A stretch of DNA of 64,000 nt from Mycolicibacterium aurum. GTDB lineage: Bacteria; Actinomycetota; Actinomycetes; Mycobacteriales; Mycobacteriaceae. Where the stretch lies: contig NZ_LR134356.1 in the NCBI RefSeq assembly GCF_900637195.1, positions 4,092,001 through 4,156,000 on the forward strand. The letters run 5' to 3'. A program made the translations under genes and the position numbers. A model generated the notes under the pieces. The model made no database searches. It saw only the letters and a program-made list of their open reading frames with translations, and was not told where the DNA came from. Of the stretch, positions 52,678 through 62,187 are shown in pieces (position 1 is the stretch's first letter; each line of letters starts with the position of its first letter).

Positions 52678-54336
52678 TCACATCGGCAGCAGATCCTTCC
52701 ACGATGTCGGAGCTGAGCCGGCCGCCACGTTGGTGACCTGGTGCAGCGCACCGTCCGGCGCCACGTACTGCCCTGTCTGTGGGTCGTACTGAGCTGTCGC
52801 GACCGACGGTCCCCCAGATTCGTTGCCGTCGAATGCACTTGGCGCGACGGGCACCGCCTGGCCCGGCATCAGTGGGCCCTGGCCGGGTGGCAGCGGCGCG
52901 GGCGGCAGGATCGGTGGCTGGGCCGGCGCGGGCGCGCCGGGCACCATCGGCGCCGGTGCGCCCACCGGGAACGGTGGCGTACCCGGCTCAGACACCGGCG
53001 GTGTGCCCGCCCGCACCGCACCCGGCGGCAACGGCGTCCCCTCAGGCGGCAGGTAGATCCGGTCCGGACCTTCGACGGTCGCATCGATGGGCACACCCTG
53101 GGACACCAGGTTCGGATCGAACGGATACGGACCGGTGATGTGGTTGCGCATCGCTGTCGGGACGAATCCCCGTGGATCGTTGCAGAGTTCGACGGTCGGG
53201 GCCCGCTTACCGGGGTGCTCGATGCAGGGATAGTTGCGGGCGCCCCGCACGTTCATCGGAGAATCCTGCGGCAGTTTGCAGTACAGCCCGTCCGGGGTGT
53301 CCAGCGTCGTCTCGTCCTCGGGCGAGCGCCACTGCGTCGACGGCAGGAAGCCGACCGTGCACGGGTTCGGATCGCTGATGGTCAACGCGAAGTCGCCCAT
53401 CGGCAGGCCGGTCGGACTGTTCTGTGGCAGGCCGAAGGACTGCTGGGCGGCGATGATGCCGGGGAACAGCACGAGGAGTTGCTCGAGGGCCGGGTTGTAG
53501 GTGAGCAGCGTCTGCCCCACCGTGGTGAGATTCGCCAACAGGATGGGCAGTGTGGGCTTGAGCTGGTTCAGCAGTCCGCTGACCTCTTGTGCGAAGCCGG
53601 GACCGCGTTCCAGGAGTGCGCGGACTTGCGGGTCGTTCTGCGCCACCTGCGCCGTGACCCCGTTGAGGCTGCGCGCCCACGTCTTGATCGCGTCGGTGGT
53701 TTCGGCCTGTGAGTCCAACAGCGGCCCGCTGTCGTCGATGAGTGACCGCATCTGGTCGGATACGCCGTTGACGTCGTTGGTGATCGTCGACGCCGAGTCG
53801 AGCAGCGACCCGAAATCGGGACCTGCTCCGTTGAACGCCGTGAACGTCTCGTCGAGGAGGTCGGGAATCCTGTCCTTGGGCAGGCTCCCCACCAATGCAC
53901 TCATCTGATCCAGCATCGGCCCGACCTGCTGAGGAACGGTGGTGTTGGCCACCGGGATCCGCGCCCCGTCCTCCAGGTAGGGGCCGTCGTCGGTGTTGGG
54001 CCGCAGATCGACGTATTGCTCTCCGACGGCTGAGACGCTGAGCACCTCAGCTCGCAGGTCCGCGGGGATCTTCGGCGAGGTCTCCAGCGACAGGGTCGCT
54101 TCCGCGCCGTTCTCGGTCAGCGCGACACTGGTGACTTTACCGACCTGGACCCCGCGGTACGTCACGTTGCTGAACCGGTAGAGCCCGCCGGACTCCGGCA
54201 GTTCCAGCGTGACGGCCAGTCGGCCCACACCGAGCAGGGTGGGCACCTGCATGTAGGCGAAGAGCATCACCGCCACACCGACGATCGACGCGATCGTGAA
54301 GATGATCAACTGGTTTCGGACGAAGCGGGTGAGCAT
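52678..54336 (-). CDS. mceF: Mce family protein, MceF
   Basis: 552 residues with an N-terminal membrane anchor (IIFTIASIVGVAVMLFAYM, about 10-28), MCE domain (about 38-115, YRGVQVGKVTSV), a long helical domain (120-300) and a Pro/Ala/Gly-rich tail (400-530). It is the last subunit of the operon; Mce rings form a periplasmic channel feeding lipids to the YrbE permease. The mceE stop and mceF start share one base (TGATG). Confidence 0.92.
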   Translation of the reverse strand: MLTRFVRNQLIIFTIASIVGVAVMLFAYMQVPTLLGVGRLAVTLELPESGGLYRFSNVTYRGVQVGKVTSVALTENGAEATLSLETSPKIPADLRAEVLSVSAVGEQYVDLRPNTDDGPYLEDGARIPVANTTVPQQVGPMLDQMSALVGSLPKDRIPDLLDETFTAFNGAGPDFGSLLDSASTITNDVNGVSDQMRSLIDDSGPLLDSQAETTDAIKTWARSLNGVTAQVAQNDPQVRALLERGPGFAQEVSGLLNQLKPTLPILLANLTTVGQTLLTYNPALEQLLVLFPGIIAAQQSFGLPQNSPTGLPMGDFALTISDPNPCTVGFLPSTQWRSPEDETTLDTPDGLYCKLPQDSPMNVRGARNYPCIEHPGKRAPTVELCNDPRGFVPTAMRNHITGPYPFDPNLVSQGVPIDATVEGPDRIYLPPEGTPLPPGAVRAGTPPVSEPGTPPFPVGAPAPMVPGAPAPAQPPILPPAPLPPGQGPLMPGQAVPVAPSAFDGNESGGPSVATAQYDPQTGQYVAPDGALHQVTNVAAGSAPTSWKDLLPM

Positions 54337-55673
54337 CAGCCACCTCCTCCAGGTGTCGGCACGGCGGGCGCGGCGGCCGGTGCAGCGGGGGGTACCGGCG
54401 CCGGTGCCGGCGCGCCGTAGGGACCGGCGAAGATCTGGTCACCGGTGATCGGCTGCGACTGCGGCAGCCACGGCGCCGCGGGCGGTTGCGGCACCACGGG
54501 CAGCAGCGGCTGGGCCGCCGGAAGTGGCGGTGCACCTTCCGGCGGAGCCGGGATGGCCTCGGCCGGAGGCGGGGCGACACCGATCGCCATCGGGTTGTAC
54601 GAGTAGTTCAGGTAGTACGGATCCCCGGGTGCAGGAATCAGTTTGGCGTTCTCGTCACCCCACCGTGTACCGAGCAGCAGTGTCTTCTTCAACCGGGGAT
54701 AGGTGAGGTCGAAGATCGCGTACAGATTGATGTAGTCGCCGCGGGTGATGCGGTCGGCGAACGTCGGACCGTACGGGAACGCGCTGGCCCACAGCAGGGC
54801 CAGGTTGAGGTCCGGGCCGACGTCGGCGAGCGCCCCGAGGATCGGGCCCAGGTTCTCCAGGTTCTTGACCAGATCGTCGCCTGCATCGTTCACCAGACCC
54901 GTTGCGGTGTCGCTGAACTGGCCGAGCTTTTCCAGCGCGGTGGTGAACTGGGGCCGTTCCTGGATCAACACGTCGATCGCCGGCGGAATCTCTTTGAGGG
55001 CACGGTCGATCACATCGCGTTGACCGGCGAACGTCCCGGCGACCCGCCGCAGCTGCACCATCGACGCGATGATGTTCTCCCGTTGCTCCGCAAGGACTCC
55101 GACGAAGTCGTCGAGTCTGGTGAGGAGTTCCCGAACTTCGGTCTCGCGTCCGGAGAACGCGGTGTTCATGTTGTGGATGATGTCGCCGATCTGACCGAGC
55201 CCTCCCCCGTTGGCCACCGTGGACAGTGACGACAGGGTTTGTTCGGTGGTCGGATAGGTCGACGCCGAGTTCAGCGGGAGCGTGGCACCCGGCTGCATCC
55301 GGCCCTGCGGGGATTCGCCGAGCGGAGGATCCAGGGCCAGGTGCATCGATCCGAGCAAGCTGGTCTGGCCGACGGTGGCCACCGCGTTCGCAGGAACCAC
55401 CACGTCGGGTTTGACCGAGATCTCCACGTCGGCGTGCCAGTTCTGCACCGTCATCTTGCCGACGCTGCCGACGATGACGTCGTCGATCATGACCGGCGAG
55501 TTCGATTCCAGGGTGGCCACATTCGGCACCTGGACGTGATAGCTGACAGCGTCCGGTCCGCGCCCCACCGCACCGGGCAGTGGCAGGGAGTTCACCCCCT
55601 GGAAAGCGCAGCCGCTGAGCGACACCGCCACAGTGCAGCCGACGACGGTCAACTGCTTGACTCCGCGGATCAT
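54336..55673 (-). CDS. mceE: Mce family lipoprotein, MceE
   Basis: 445 residues with a lipobox at SLSGC (Cys about 22), an MCE domain (about 40-120), the helical region, and a Pro/Ala-rich C-terminus. The lipoprotein anchor is the expected feature of MceE (LprK/LprN type). Its start overlaps the mceD stop by 4 bases. Confidence 0.93.
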   Translation of the reverse strand: MIRGVKQLTVVGCTVAVSLSGCAFQGVNSLPLPGAVGRGPDAVSYHVQVPNVATLESNSPVMIDDVIVGSVGKMTVQNWHADVEISVKPDVVVPANAVATVGQTSLLGSMHLALDPPLGESPQGRMQPGATLPLNSASTYPTTEQTLSSLSTVANGGGLGQIGDIIHNMNTAFSGRETEVRELLTRLDDFVGVLAEQRENIIASMVQLRRVAGTFAGQRDVIDRALKEIPPAIDVLIQERPQFTTALEKLGQFSDTATGLVNDAGDDLVKNLENLGPILGALADVGPDLNLALLWASAFPYGPTFADRITRGDYINLYAIFDLTYPRLKKTLLLGTRWGDENAKLIPAPGDPYYLNYSYNPMAIGVAPPPAEAIPAPPEGAPPLPAAQPLLPVVPQPPAAPWLPQSQPITGDQIFAGPYGAPAPAPVPPAAPAAAPAVPTPGGGG

Positions 55674-57196
55674 GATGGCGGCATCCCTTCAGCGGGCAGC
55701 AGCGGCGCGTTGGGCGCCGACGGCGGCGGGCCGCCAGGAGTCCCCGTCGGCGGCCCAGCAGGACCCTGAGGGGGCAACAGCAGTCCGTCGACAGACTGCG
55801 GCTGCGGTTGCGCCGGGATGTTCGACAAGATGTTGGGCGGTCCCGGGATCGGCGCACCCGGGAACAGCGCCGGCGACGGCGTGGCAGGCGCGTCCGGGTC
55901 CGGCTGATAGATCCCCGGCGGTCCTGGCGGTGCCTGCCAGCCCGGAGGCGGCGGGACATCGCCCGAACCGACGTACGCCGAGACTGTCGGCGGGGTCTCC
56001 GGCGGGTCACCCGGCCCCGCACCGCCCGGTGCCAGCTTCGGGTCGGTGTAGATGATCCGGTCCGGGCTGACTGCCGGACGCAGGTAGGGGTTGACCGGGA
56101 ACGGAAGGTTGTGGATGGGGATCGAGCGCAGCGCGGGCCCGAGGTACTGGGCACAGAGCTTGGCAGTCTCGGGCGCGGTGGTGTTCGCTACGCCGCCGAT
56201 GAGACCGCAGACGAACCAGACGGGATTCGAGAAGTTCGACACCGAGAACGCACCGGTGACCGATCCGCCGTTCGGGTAGTAGATGTTCTCGAAGTTGGCG
56301 ATCGCGTTCGGCGTGATGTGCAGAACGTTCTCCAGCGCAAGCCGATTGTCGACCAGGACCTGGGTGACCTGACCCAGGCTCCGGATCTGTTCGGCGGTCT
56401 GGTCTCTGCTGCCCGCCACGAAACGCTGAACCTCGCCGATGGCGAAGGTCAGATCGGTCAGGGCGGCATCGAGGTCGGACCTGCTGTCATTTACCACGCT
56501 GGTCAGGCTGGCCAGCCGGTTCTGGAACAGCACGATCTGCTGCTTGCTGTCGCGCAGCGCCGAGACGAAAATCTGCAGGTTCTTGATGATGTCGACGATG
56601 TTGCCGCTGCCCTCGGCGAAAATCCTTGCCACGCCGGAGAGTTGGCGCAGAGTTTCGCGCAGCTTCTCGCCGTTGCCCTCCATCGCGTTCGCCGCACTGT
56701 CGACGAACCGGGAGATCGAGGTGCCCGACACGCCCGCCTGCGGACCCAGTTCCTCCGACAGCCGCATCAGCTGGGTCTTCACTTCGTCCCATTCGACCGG
56801 CACGGCGGTGTTCTCTTCCGGAATCACGCCGCCGTCGCCCATGGTGGCCCCGCCACCCGAGCGATAGGCCGGGGTGAGCTGAACGTAGCGCGCCGCAACG
56901 AGATTCTGCGCGACGATCACCGCCTTGGCGTCGAGGGGAATGGGAACTCCCCTGTCGACCTTGAGCGTCATCCGAGTCTGGGTGCCTGCGGGCTCGATCT
57001 TGTCGATCGTGCCGACCTTGACCCCGGACACCCGGACCTCGTCGCCGGGATAGATGGCCGTCGCCGTCGGGAAGTAGGCCGTGATCGTCTTGGGCCCGAA
57101 GAACACCTGCCGGACGAGGAAGGCCGCGCCGGCGATCAGCAAGATGGCCAGCAGGATCGCCGTCCCGGCCACCAACCGTTTACGGGTTGCCATCAT
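55670..57196 (-). CDS. mceD: Mce family protein, MceD
   Basis: 508 residues with an N-terminal helix (LVAGTAILLAILLIAGAAFLV), MCE domain with DEVRVSGVKVGTID, helical domain, and a long Pro/Gly-rich tail (about 400-508). ATG 57196 (or ATG 57193) is chosen because GGAG stands about 9 bases upstream; it overlaps the mceC end by 17 bases. Confidence 0.92.
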   Translation of the reverse strand: MMATRKRLVAGTAILLAILLIAGAAFLVRQVFFGPKTITAYFPTATAIYPGDEVRVSGVKVGTIDKIEPAGTQTRMTLKVDRGVPIPLDAKAVIVAQNLVAARYVQLTPAYRSGGGATMGDGGVIPEENTAVPVEWDEVKTQLMRLSEELGPQAGVSGTSISRFVDSAANAMEGNGEKLRETLRQLSGVARIFAEGSGNIVDIIKNLQIFVSALRDSKQQIVLFQNRLASLTSVVNDSRSDLDAALTDLTFAIGEVQRFVAGSRDQTAEQIRSLGQVTQVLVDNRLALENVLHITPNAIANFENIYYPNGGSVTGAFSVSNFSNPVWFVCGLIGGVANTTAPETAKLCAQYLGPALRSIPIHNLPFPVNPYLRPAVSPDRIIYTDPKLAPGGAGPGDPPETPPTVSAYVGSGDVPPPPGWQAPPGPPGIYQPDPDAPATPSPALFPGAPIPGPPNILSNIPAQPQPQSVDGLLLPPQGPAGPPTGTPGGPPPSAPNAPLLPAEGMPPS

Positions 57197-58283
57197 TGGG
57201 GAGATCTCCAGGCTGCGGAAGGCTGTTGACGGGGAACGGGAGCTGCGCACGCGGGCCTGCGTTGTCCGGCGGCTGGCCGATGTCGACGCCGTTGCGGAAT
57301 CCGAACGCGTAGTCGAGGAACGGTTGCAGCAGCTGGGCCGGTTGGATGTTGGGGATCAGCGCGTTGTAATACGCACCGTTGGAGACGATCTCGCCCTGGG
57401 TCAGGTAGTACTTGGCCGCACCGGGCAACATCTTGGCGAGATTGTCCCGGTTCTTCTCCAACATCCTCGTGACGTTGTTCAGCCGCTCCAGCGCCGGGGC
57501 GAGTTCGGCCTCGTTGTCGGCGACGACCCCCGACAGCTGCTTGGAGACCGCCGAGATGTTGGCGAGCAGGCTGGTGATCGAGTACTTGCGCTCGTTGAGC
57601 ACTGCGAGGAGGTCGTTCGAGTTGAGGATCAACGCGTTGACCTGCCTGCTGCGCTCGGAGAAGATACCCGTCACGTCGCCCGCGGTCCGCAGGAGCTCGG
57701 CCAGGCTTTCGTTGCGGCTGTTGAGCGACTGCGACAGCCGGGACAGCCCGTCGAACGTCGGGCCCAGCTGTGGCGCAATCTGATCGAGCGTCTGAGACAG
57801 GGTGTCCAACGACTGGTTGAGCGAGGCGGTGTCGGTGTCCCTGGTGTTCGCCGTCAACTCACTCACCGCATCCGTCAGCGAGTACGGCGACGACGTGCGG
57901 GTGGCGGGGATGACCTGCTGGGGGTCCAACGTCCCGCTGCCATCGGAGTCGAGGGCGAGCACCCGTTCGCCGAGGAGCGTTCCGGTGCGGATATGCGCGG
58001 TGGTGTCCGAGCCGAGCGCGTACTTGCCGTCGATCGTGAAGCCGACGAGCGCGTCGCCGTTGTCGAGCGTGATCGACGACACCGAACCGACTTTGATCCC
58101 GGACACGGTGACGTCGTTGCCCACGGTGAGGCCACCGGCCTCGGTGAACAGGGCCTGGTAGCGCACGGCGGTGGCCCACGACAACAGGCGTTCGGGCTGC
58201 AGCCCGACGGCGATGACCAGGATGATCAGGACGACGCCGATGAAGCCGGCCCTGACGAGCTGAGATCCGCGATACTTGAGCAT
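57180..58283 (-). CDS. mceC: Mce family protein, MceC
   Basis: 367 residues: anchor helix (AGFIGVVLIILVIAVGL), MCE domain with NDVTVSGIKVGSVSSI, then an all-helical domain and a short Pro-containing end. The start codon directly abuts the mceB stop. Confidence 0.92.
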   Translation of the reverse strand: MLKYRGSQLVRAGFIGVVLIILVIAVGLQPERLLSWATAVRYQALFTEAGGLTVGNDVTVSGIKVGSVSSITLDNGDALVGFTIDGKYALGSDTTAHIRTGTLLGERVLALDSDGSGTLDPQQVIPATRTSSPYSLTDAVSELTANTRDTDTASLNQSLDTLSQTLDQIAPQLGPTFDGLSRLSQSLNSRNESLAELLRTAGDVTGIFSERSRQVNALILNSNDLLAVLNERKYSITSLLANISAVSKQLSGVVADNEAELAPALERLNNVTRMLEKNRDNLAKMLPGAAKYYLTQGEIVSNGAYYNALIPNIQPAQLLQPFLDYAFGFRNGVDIGQPPDNAGPRAQLPFPVNSLPQPGDLPNDGNP

Positions 58284-59309
58284 CTACTCGTCCACGCACC
58301 TTCCCTCTTCTTGTTTTATCCAGGGGAAGACCACAGTGCGCCCTTCGAGGTCACTGGCGCGGAAGCTGATACCGCAGATGTAGTACGGGAACCAGGCGCC
58401 GTACGAACCGACTCGGGCGAGTTTTCGGTAGATCTCGGGCAGACGTTGGAGCGTCGCATCGAGGCGGTCGAGATCGTTGTTGACCAGCGGCGCAAGACGA
58501 TTCATCTCATCGACCGTGTTGGCCAGCGGCGCCCGGCCACGGCTGAGCAGATCGGCGATCGAGGCGGTGCCGGTGTCCAGTGACTCGATGGCCGTGCCGA
58601 TGGGGTCGCGGTCGGCCGCCAGCCCTTTGACCAGTTGCTCGAGTTTGTCGATGGCCCCGGAGAATTCGTCGCCGTCCTCGGCGAGGGTGTCCAGCACCGT
58701 CCTCAGGTCGGTGATCAGTTCTTCGATGACCTGATTGTTGTCGGCCAGCGAGTTGCTGAACGACGACGTCTTCGCGAACAGGGAATCCAGGGTTCCGCCC
58801 TGGCCCTGCAGGATCTGGACGAGCGAGGACGTGAGGCCGTTGACATCCTCCGGATTCAACCCCTGGATGACGGGTTTGAGGCCACCGAGCAGGACGTCGA
58901 GGTCGAGTGCGGGAGCGGTGCGATCCACGGGAATCTGGCCGCCGGCGGGCACGATCTGCGTCGAGTCCGGGGTGTCGACGAGCTCGAGGTAACGATCCCC
59001 GACGAGGTTGAGATATCGGATCGCGGCATTCGTCCCGGTGGTCAGCACGGTGTTGCGGTCGGCGTCGAACGTGACCAGAACCGATCGGTCGGCCTGCAGT
59101 TCCACGTTCTGCACGCTGCCGACCCGGATGCCGGCGATGCGCACGGTGTCGCCGGCCTTCAGCCGCGAAGCATCTTTGAACACGGCCGAATATTGGTTAG
59201 CCGCACCGGTTCTGGTGTCGCTGAAGACCAAGAAGAGGAACGCGGTCAGCACTGCCATGACGAGGCCGAACGCGGTGAACTTGATCAGCGTCGCGGTTGA
59301 GCGGGTCAT
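58284..59309 (-). CDS. mceB: Mce family protein, MceB
   Basis: 341 residues: anchor helix (FGLVMAVLTAFLFLVF), MCE domain with DTVRIAGIRVGSVQNVEL, helical domain, and a C-terminal segment with two Cys (YYICG, GRCVDE), typical for MceB. It overlaps the mceA stop by 4 bases. Confidence 0.93.
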   Translation of the reverse strand: MTRSTATLIKFTAFGLVMAVLTAFLFLVFSDTRTGAANQYSAVFKDASRLKAGDTVRIAGIRVGSVQNVELQADRSVLVTFDADRNTVLTTGTNAAIRYLNLVGDRYLELVDTPDSTQIVPAGGQIPVDRTAPALDLDVLLGGLKPVIQGLNPEDVNGLTSSLVQILQGQGGTLDSLFAKTSSFSNSLADNNQVIEELITDLRTVLDTLAEDGDEFSGAIDKLEQLVKGLAADRDPIGTAIESLDTGTASIADLLSRGRAPLANTVDEMNRLAPLVNNDLDRLDATLQRLPEIYRKLARVGSYGAWFPYYICGISFRASDLEGRTVVFPWIKQEEGRCVDE

Positions 59310-60502
59310 CCGGGCATTCCGATCTGGGCGGTGTTGCGCGGCGGCCCGTCCAACGGTCCGAACAGCCAGTTCTTCAATCCCTCGGAGTTCAGCAGGATTC
59401 CGGAGTTTCCGTACTGTGCCGGGTTGGCCCCGACGTCCCCGACGATCAGCGGCGGGACGAACTCTGCGGGCATCTCCGGCAGACCCAGCTCCGCGCAGTA
59501 ATCCCGGCCGCCGCTGGATGCTGCGACCTTCGGCAGATCACGCGGGTAGCGGTAGCGCTCCACGCCCAAGGTCAGACCGGACGAGACGAAGATGCCGGAG
59601 AACTGCGGCGGCGACTTCGCGAACGGGACCAGCCCGCCGATGCCGCACCACAGTGATTTGCGGTAGGCGTAGAGCAGATCGGTGGTGGGCACGAGCAGGT
59701 CCAGCGAGGAGGTCAGGGCCTGGCGGTTGCCACCGACGACCTCGTTGCCGAGGTCTGCCAGACCGATGGAGCTGACCAGGAATTCGTCGAGGTTGTCCTG
59801 CTCGTCGACGATGGAGTTGCTCAGCGTCGTCGTGTTTCCGATGATCCCCATCAGATCGGGACTGGCATCCGCGTAGGCGTTGAGCGTCGGTACGGCGGCC
59901 TCGATATCGTGCGCCAGGTTCGGCAGGCTCGGTTCCAGCTTGCCCAGCAGGGCGTTGAAGTCGGACAGCGTCTGGCCGAACTTCTCACCGCGGCCGTTGA
60001 ACGCCTGGGAGATGGCGCCGAGGGTTTCGTTGAGCTTGGTCGGGTCGACGGCATCGAGCACGTTGACGAGTTGCTGGAAGACGGTGTTGATCTCGACGGT
60101 GATGTGCTCGCCCGACAGGACCTGTCCCTTCTGCAACTCGCCGGACGGATTCGGGGGCGCTTCGAGTTGAACGAACTTGGCGCCGAACACCGTCGAGGAG
60201 GCGATGTCGACGTTGACGTTCGAGGGGATCAGGTGCAGCTGCGACGGGTCCATGTCCAACTGCAGCTCGGCCTTGCCGTCGGGCCGGTACTGGATGGACT
60301 TGACGGTACCGACCTGGACGCCGCGCATCTTCACCTTGGCGTCGGGGTTCATCACCAACCCGGCCCGCTCGGAGATGACGGTGACGGGAACGGTTTCGGT
60401 GAAGGTGCCCGCGAAGAGCCCGACAGAGACGGCGAAGATCACCAGCAGCGCGGCGACCAGGCCGAGGCCGGCCAGTGGCCGGACCAATCCGCTTTTACTC
60501 AA
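59306..60502 (-). CDS. mceA: Mce family protein, MceA
   Basis: 398 residues: anchor helix (GLGLVAALLVIFAVSVGLFAG), MCE domain with AKVKMRGVQVGTVKSI, long helical domain, and a C-terminal segment with Cys (SLWCGI, DYCAEL). The start is TTG 60502, unusual but preceded by GGGAG; no ATG or GTG is available between it and the upstream yrbEB stop, nine bases away. Confidence 0.92.
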   Translation of the reverse strand: MSKSGLVRPLAGLGLVAALLVIFAVSVGLFAGTFTETVPVTVISERAGLVMNPDAKVKMRGVQVGTVKSIQYRPDGKAELQLDMDPSQLHLIPSNVNVDIASSTVFGAKFVQLEAPPNPSGELQKGQVLSGEHITVEINTVFQQLVNVLDAVDPTKLNETLGAISQAFNGRGEKFGQTLSDFNALLGKLEPSLPNLAHDIEAAVPTLNAYADASPDLMGIIGNTTTLSNSIVDEQDNLDEFLVSSIGLADLGNEVVGGNRQALTSSLDLLVPTTDLLYAYRKSLWCGIGGLVPFAKSPPQFSGIFVSSGLTLGVERYRYPRDLPKVAASSGGRDYCAELGLPEMPAEFVPPLIVGDVGANPAQYGNSGILLNSEGLKNWLFGPLDGPPRNTAQIGMPG

Positions 60503-60511
60503 CTCGTCTCC

Positions 60512-61369
60512 CTAGCCCGACAGGTTGAAGTTGCCGTTGGAGCCGTAGATCGACAGCGACACCAGAAGCGTCACCGAGACCACCACCACCAGTGAGGTGC
60601 GCACGGCGTTGCCCACCGCGGCGCCCACACCGGAGGGCCCGCCCGAGGCGAAGTAACCGAAATAGGTGTGTACCAACAGGATCGCGATCGCCATCAACAC
60701 TGCCTGCAGGAACGACCACAGCAGGTCGATCGGGTTGAGGAACGTGTCGAAGTAGTGGTCGTAGAGCCCGCCGGACTGGCCGAACAACACCACGGTGGTG
60801 AACTGCGACGCCACGAACGACAGGATCACCGCGATCGAGTACAGCGGGGTGATCGCGACCATGCCCGCCACGATGCGCGTGGACACCAGGTACTCCACCG
60901 GTCGGATGCCCATCGATTCGAGCGCGTCGATCTCCTCGTTGATCCGCATCGCCCCCAGCTGCGCGGTCACGCCGGCACCGAACGTCGCGGCCAACCCGAT
61001 ACCGGCGACCACCGGTGCGGCGATGCGCACGTTGATGAACGCGGCAAGGAACCCGGTCAGCGCCTCGATGCCGATGTTGCCCAGCGAGCTGTACCCCTGA
61101 ATCGCCAAGGTGCCGCCGGCTGCCAGCGTCAGGAACCCGACGATCACGACGGTGCCGCCGATCATCGCCAACGTCCCTGCACCCATGGAAATCTCGGCGA
61201 TCAGACGAATGATCTCCTTGCGGAAATGCACCGCCGCGTGCGGCACACCCGCGATCGCGCGGCCGTAGAACAACGTGTGATCACCGATGCGCGACAGCAG
61301 CGCCACCGGGCGGCCCGCATAGCCGACCAGCCGCGGGAACCGCGACCGCAACACCGTGGAGGTACCCAT
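60512..61369 (-). CDS. yrbEB: YrbE/MlaE-type ABC permease, YrbEB
   Basis: 285 residues with five or six helices and the permease coupling motif GAMRINEEIDALESMGIRPVEYLV (about 150-172). It forms the membrane channel with YrbEA and the ATPase Mkl, which is encoded elsewhere. Eight bases separate it from yrbEA. Confidence 0.95.
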   Translation of the reverse strand: MGTSTVLRSRFPRLVGYAGRPVALLSRIGDHTLFYGRAIAGVPHAAVHFRKEIIRLIAEISMGAGTLAMIGGTVVIVGFLTLAAGGTLAIQGYSSLGNIGIEALTGFLAAFINVRIAAPVVAGIGLAATFGAGVTAQLGAMRINEEIDALESMGIRPVEYLVSTRIVAGMVAITPLYSIAVILSFVASQFTTVVLFGQSGGLYDHYFDTFLNPIDLLWSFLQAVLMAIAILLVHTYFGYFASGGPSGVGAAVGNAVRTSLVVVVSVTLLVSLSIYGSNGNFNLSG

Positions 61370-61377
61370 GCCCGCCC

Positions 61378-62187
61378 CTAGCCCGTCGTCATCCGGATAC
61401 CGATGGCCGTGACGACCACGTTGATGACGAACAGCGCCATGAACGCGTACACCACCGTCTCGTTGACCGCGTTACCGACCGCCTTGGCGCCACCGCCGGT
61501 GATCGTCAGCCCGCGATAACAGGCCACCAACCCGGCGATCAACCCGAACAGCGCCGCCTTCACGCACGAGATGATCACCTCGGGCACACCGGTCAACAAC
61601 GTGATGCCCGCGGCGAACGCGCCGGGGTTGACGTCCTGGACGAAGACCGAGAAGAAGTACCCGCCCAGGATCCCGATGATGACCACCAGGCTGTTGAGCA
61701 GCAGCGCCACCAGGCCCGCCGCCAGCATCCGCGGTGTCACCAGGCGCTGCACCGGATTGATGCCCAGCACCTCCATCGCGTCGATCTCTTCACGGATGGT
61801 GCGCGACCCCAGGTCGGCGCACATGGCCGTGGCGCCGGCGCCTGCCACGATGAGCACCGTGACCAGCGGCCCGACCTGGGTCACCGCACCGAAGGCCGCG
61901 CCGGCCCCGGACAGATCCGCCGCTCCCAGCTCGCGCAGCAGGATGTTCAGTGTGAACGACACGAGCACCGTGAACGGGATCGCCACCAACAGCGTGGGCG
62001 CCATCGACACCCTCGCCACGAACCAGCACTGCTCCAGGAACTCTCGCCACTGGAACGGACGCACGAACACGAACCGCACCGCGTCCAGCGCCATCGAGAA
62101 GAAGCCGCCGACAGCCGCCATCGCACCCGAGAAACCGTTGGGCAACGCGATACCCGTCGACCACCGCTCCGGCCCCTTAGCTGCCAC
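61378..62187 (-). CDS. yrbEA: YrbE/MlaE-type ABC permease, YrbEA
   Basis: 269 residues with five or six helices and the coupling motif LGSRTIREEIDAMEVLGINPVQRLV (about 127-151). It starts at GTG 62187, inside the thiolase gene (11-base overlap), so translation is coupled to the upstream catabolic gene. It is the first permease gene of the mce operon. Confidence 0.95.
   Translation of the reverse strand: MAAKGPERWSTGIALPNGFSGAMAAVGGFFSMALDAVRFVFVRPFQWREFLEQCWFVARVSMAPTLLVAIPFTVLVSFTLNILLRELGAADLSGAGAAFGAVTQVGPLVTVLIVAGAGATAMCADLGSRTIREEIDAMEVLGINPVQRLVTPRMLAAGLVALLLNSLVVIIGILGGYFFSVFVQDVNPGAFAAGITLLTGVPEVIISCVKAALFGLIAGLVACYRGLTITGGGAKAVGNAVNETVVYAFMALFVINVVVTAIGIRMTTG

Noticed and set aside
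52678..62187. Assigning the operon to mce4 (cholesterol import)
   Set aside because: The flanking genes (DUF35/thiolase upstream, secreted proteins downstream) do not match the mce4 neighbourhood I know; the cluster number needs a phylogeny.
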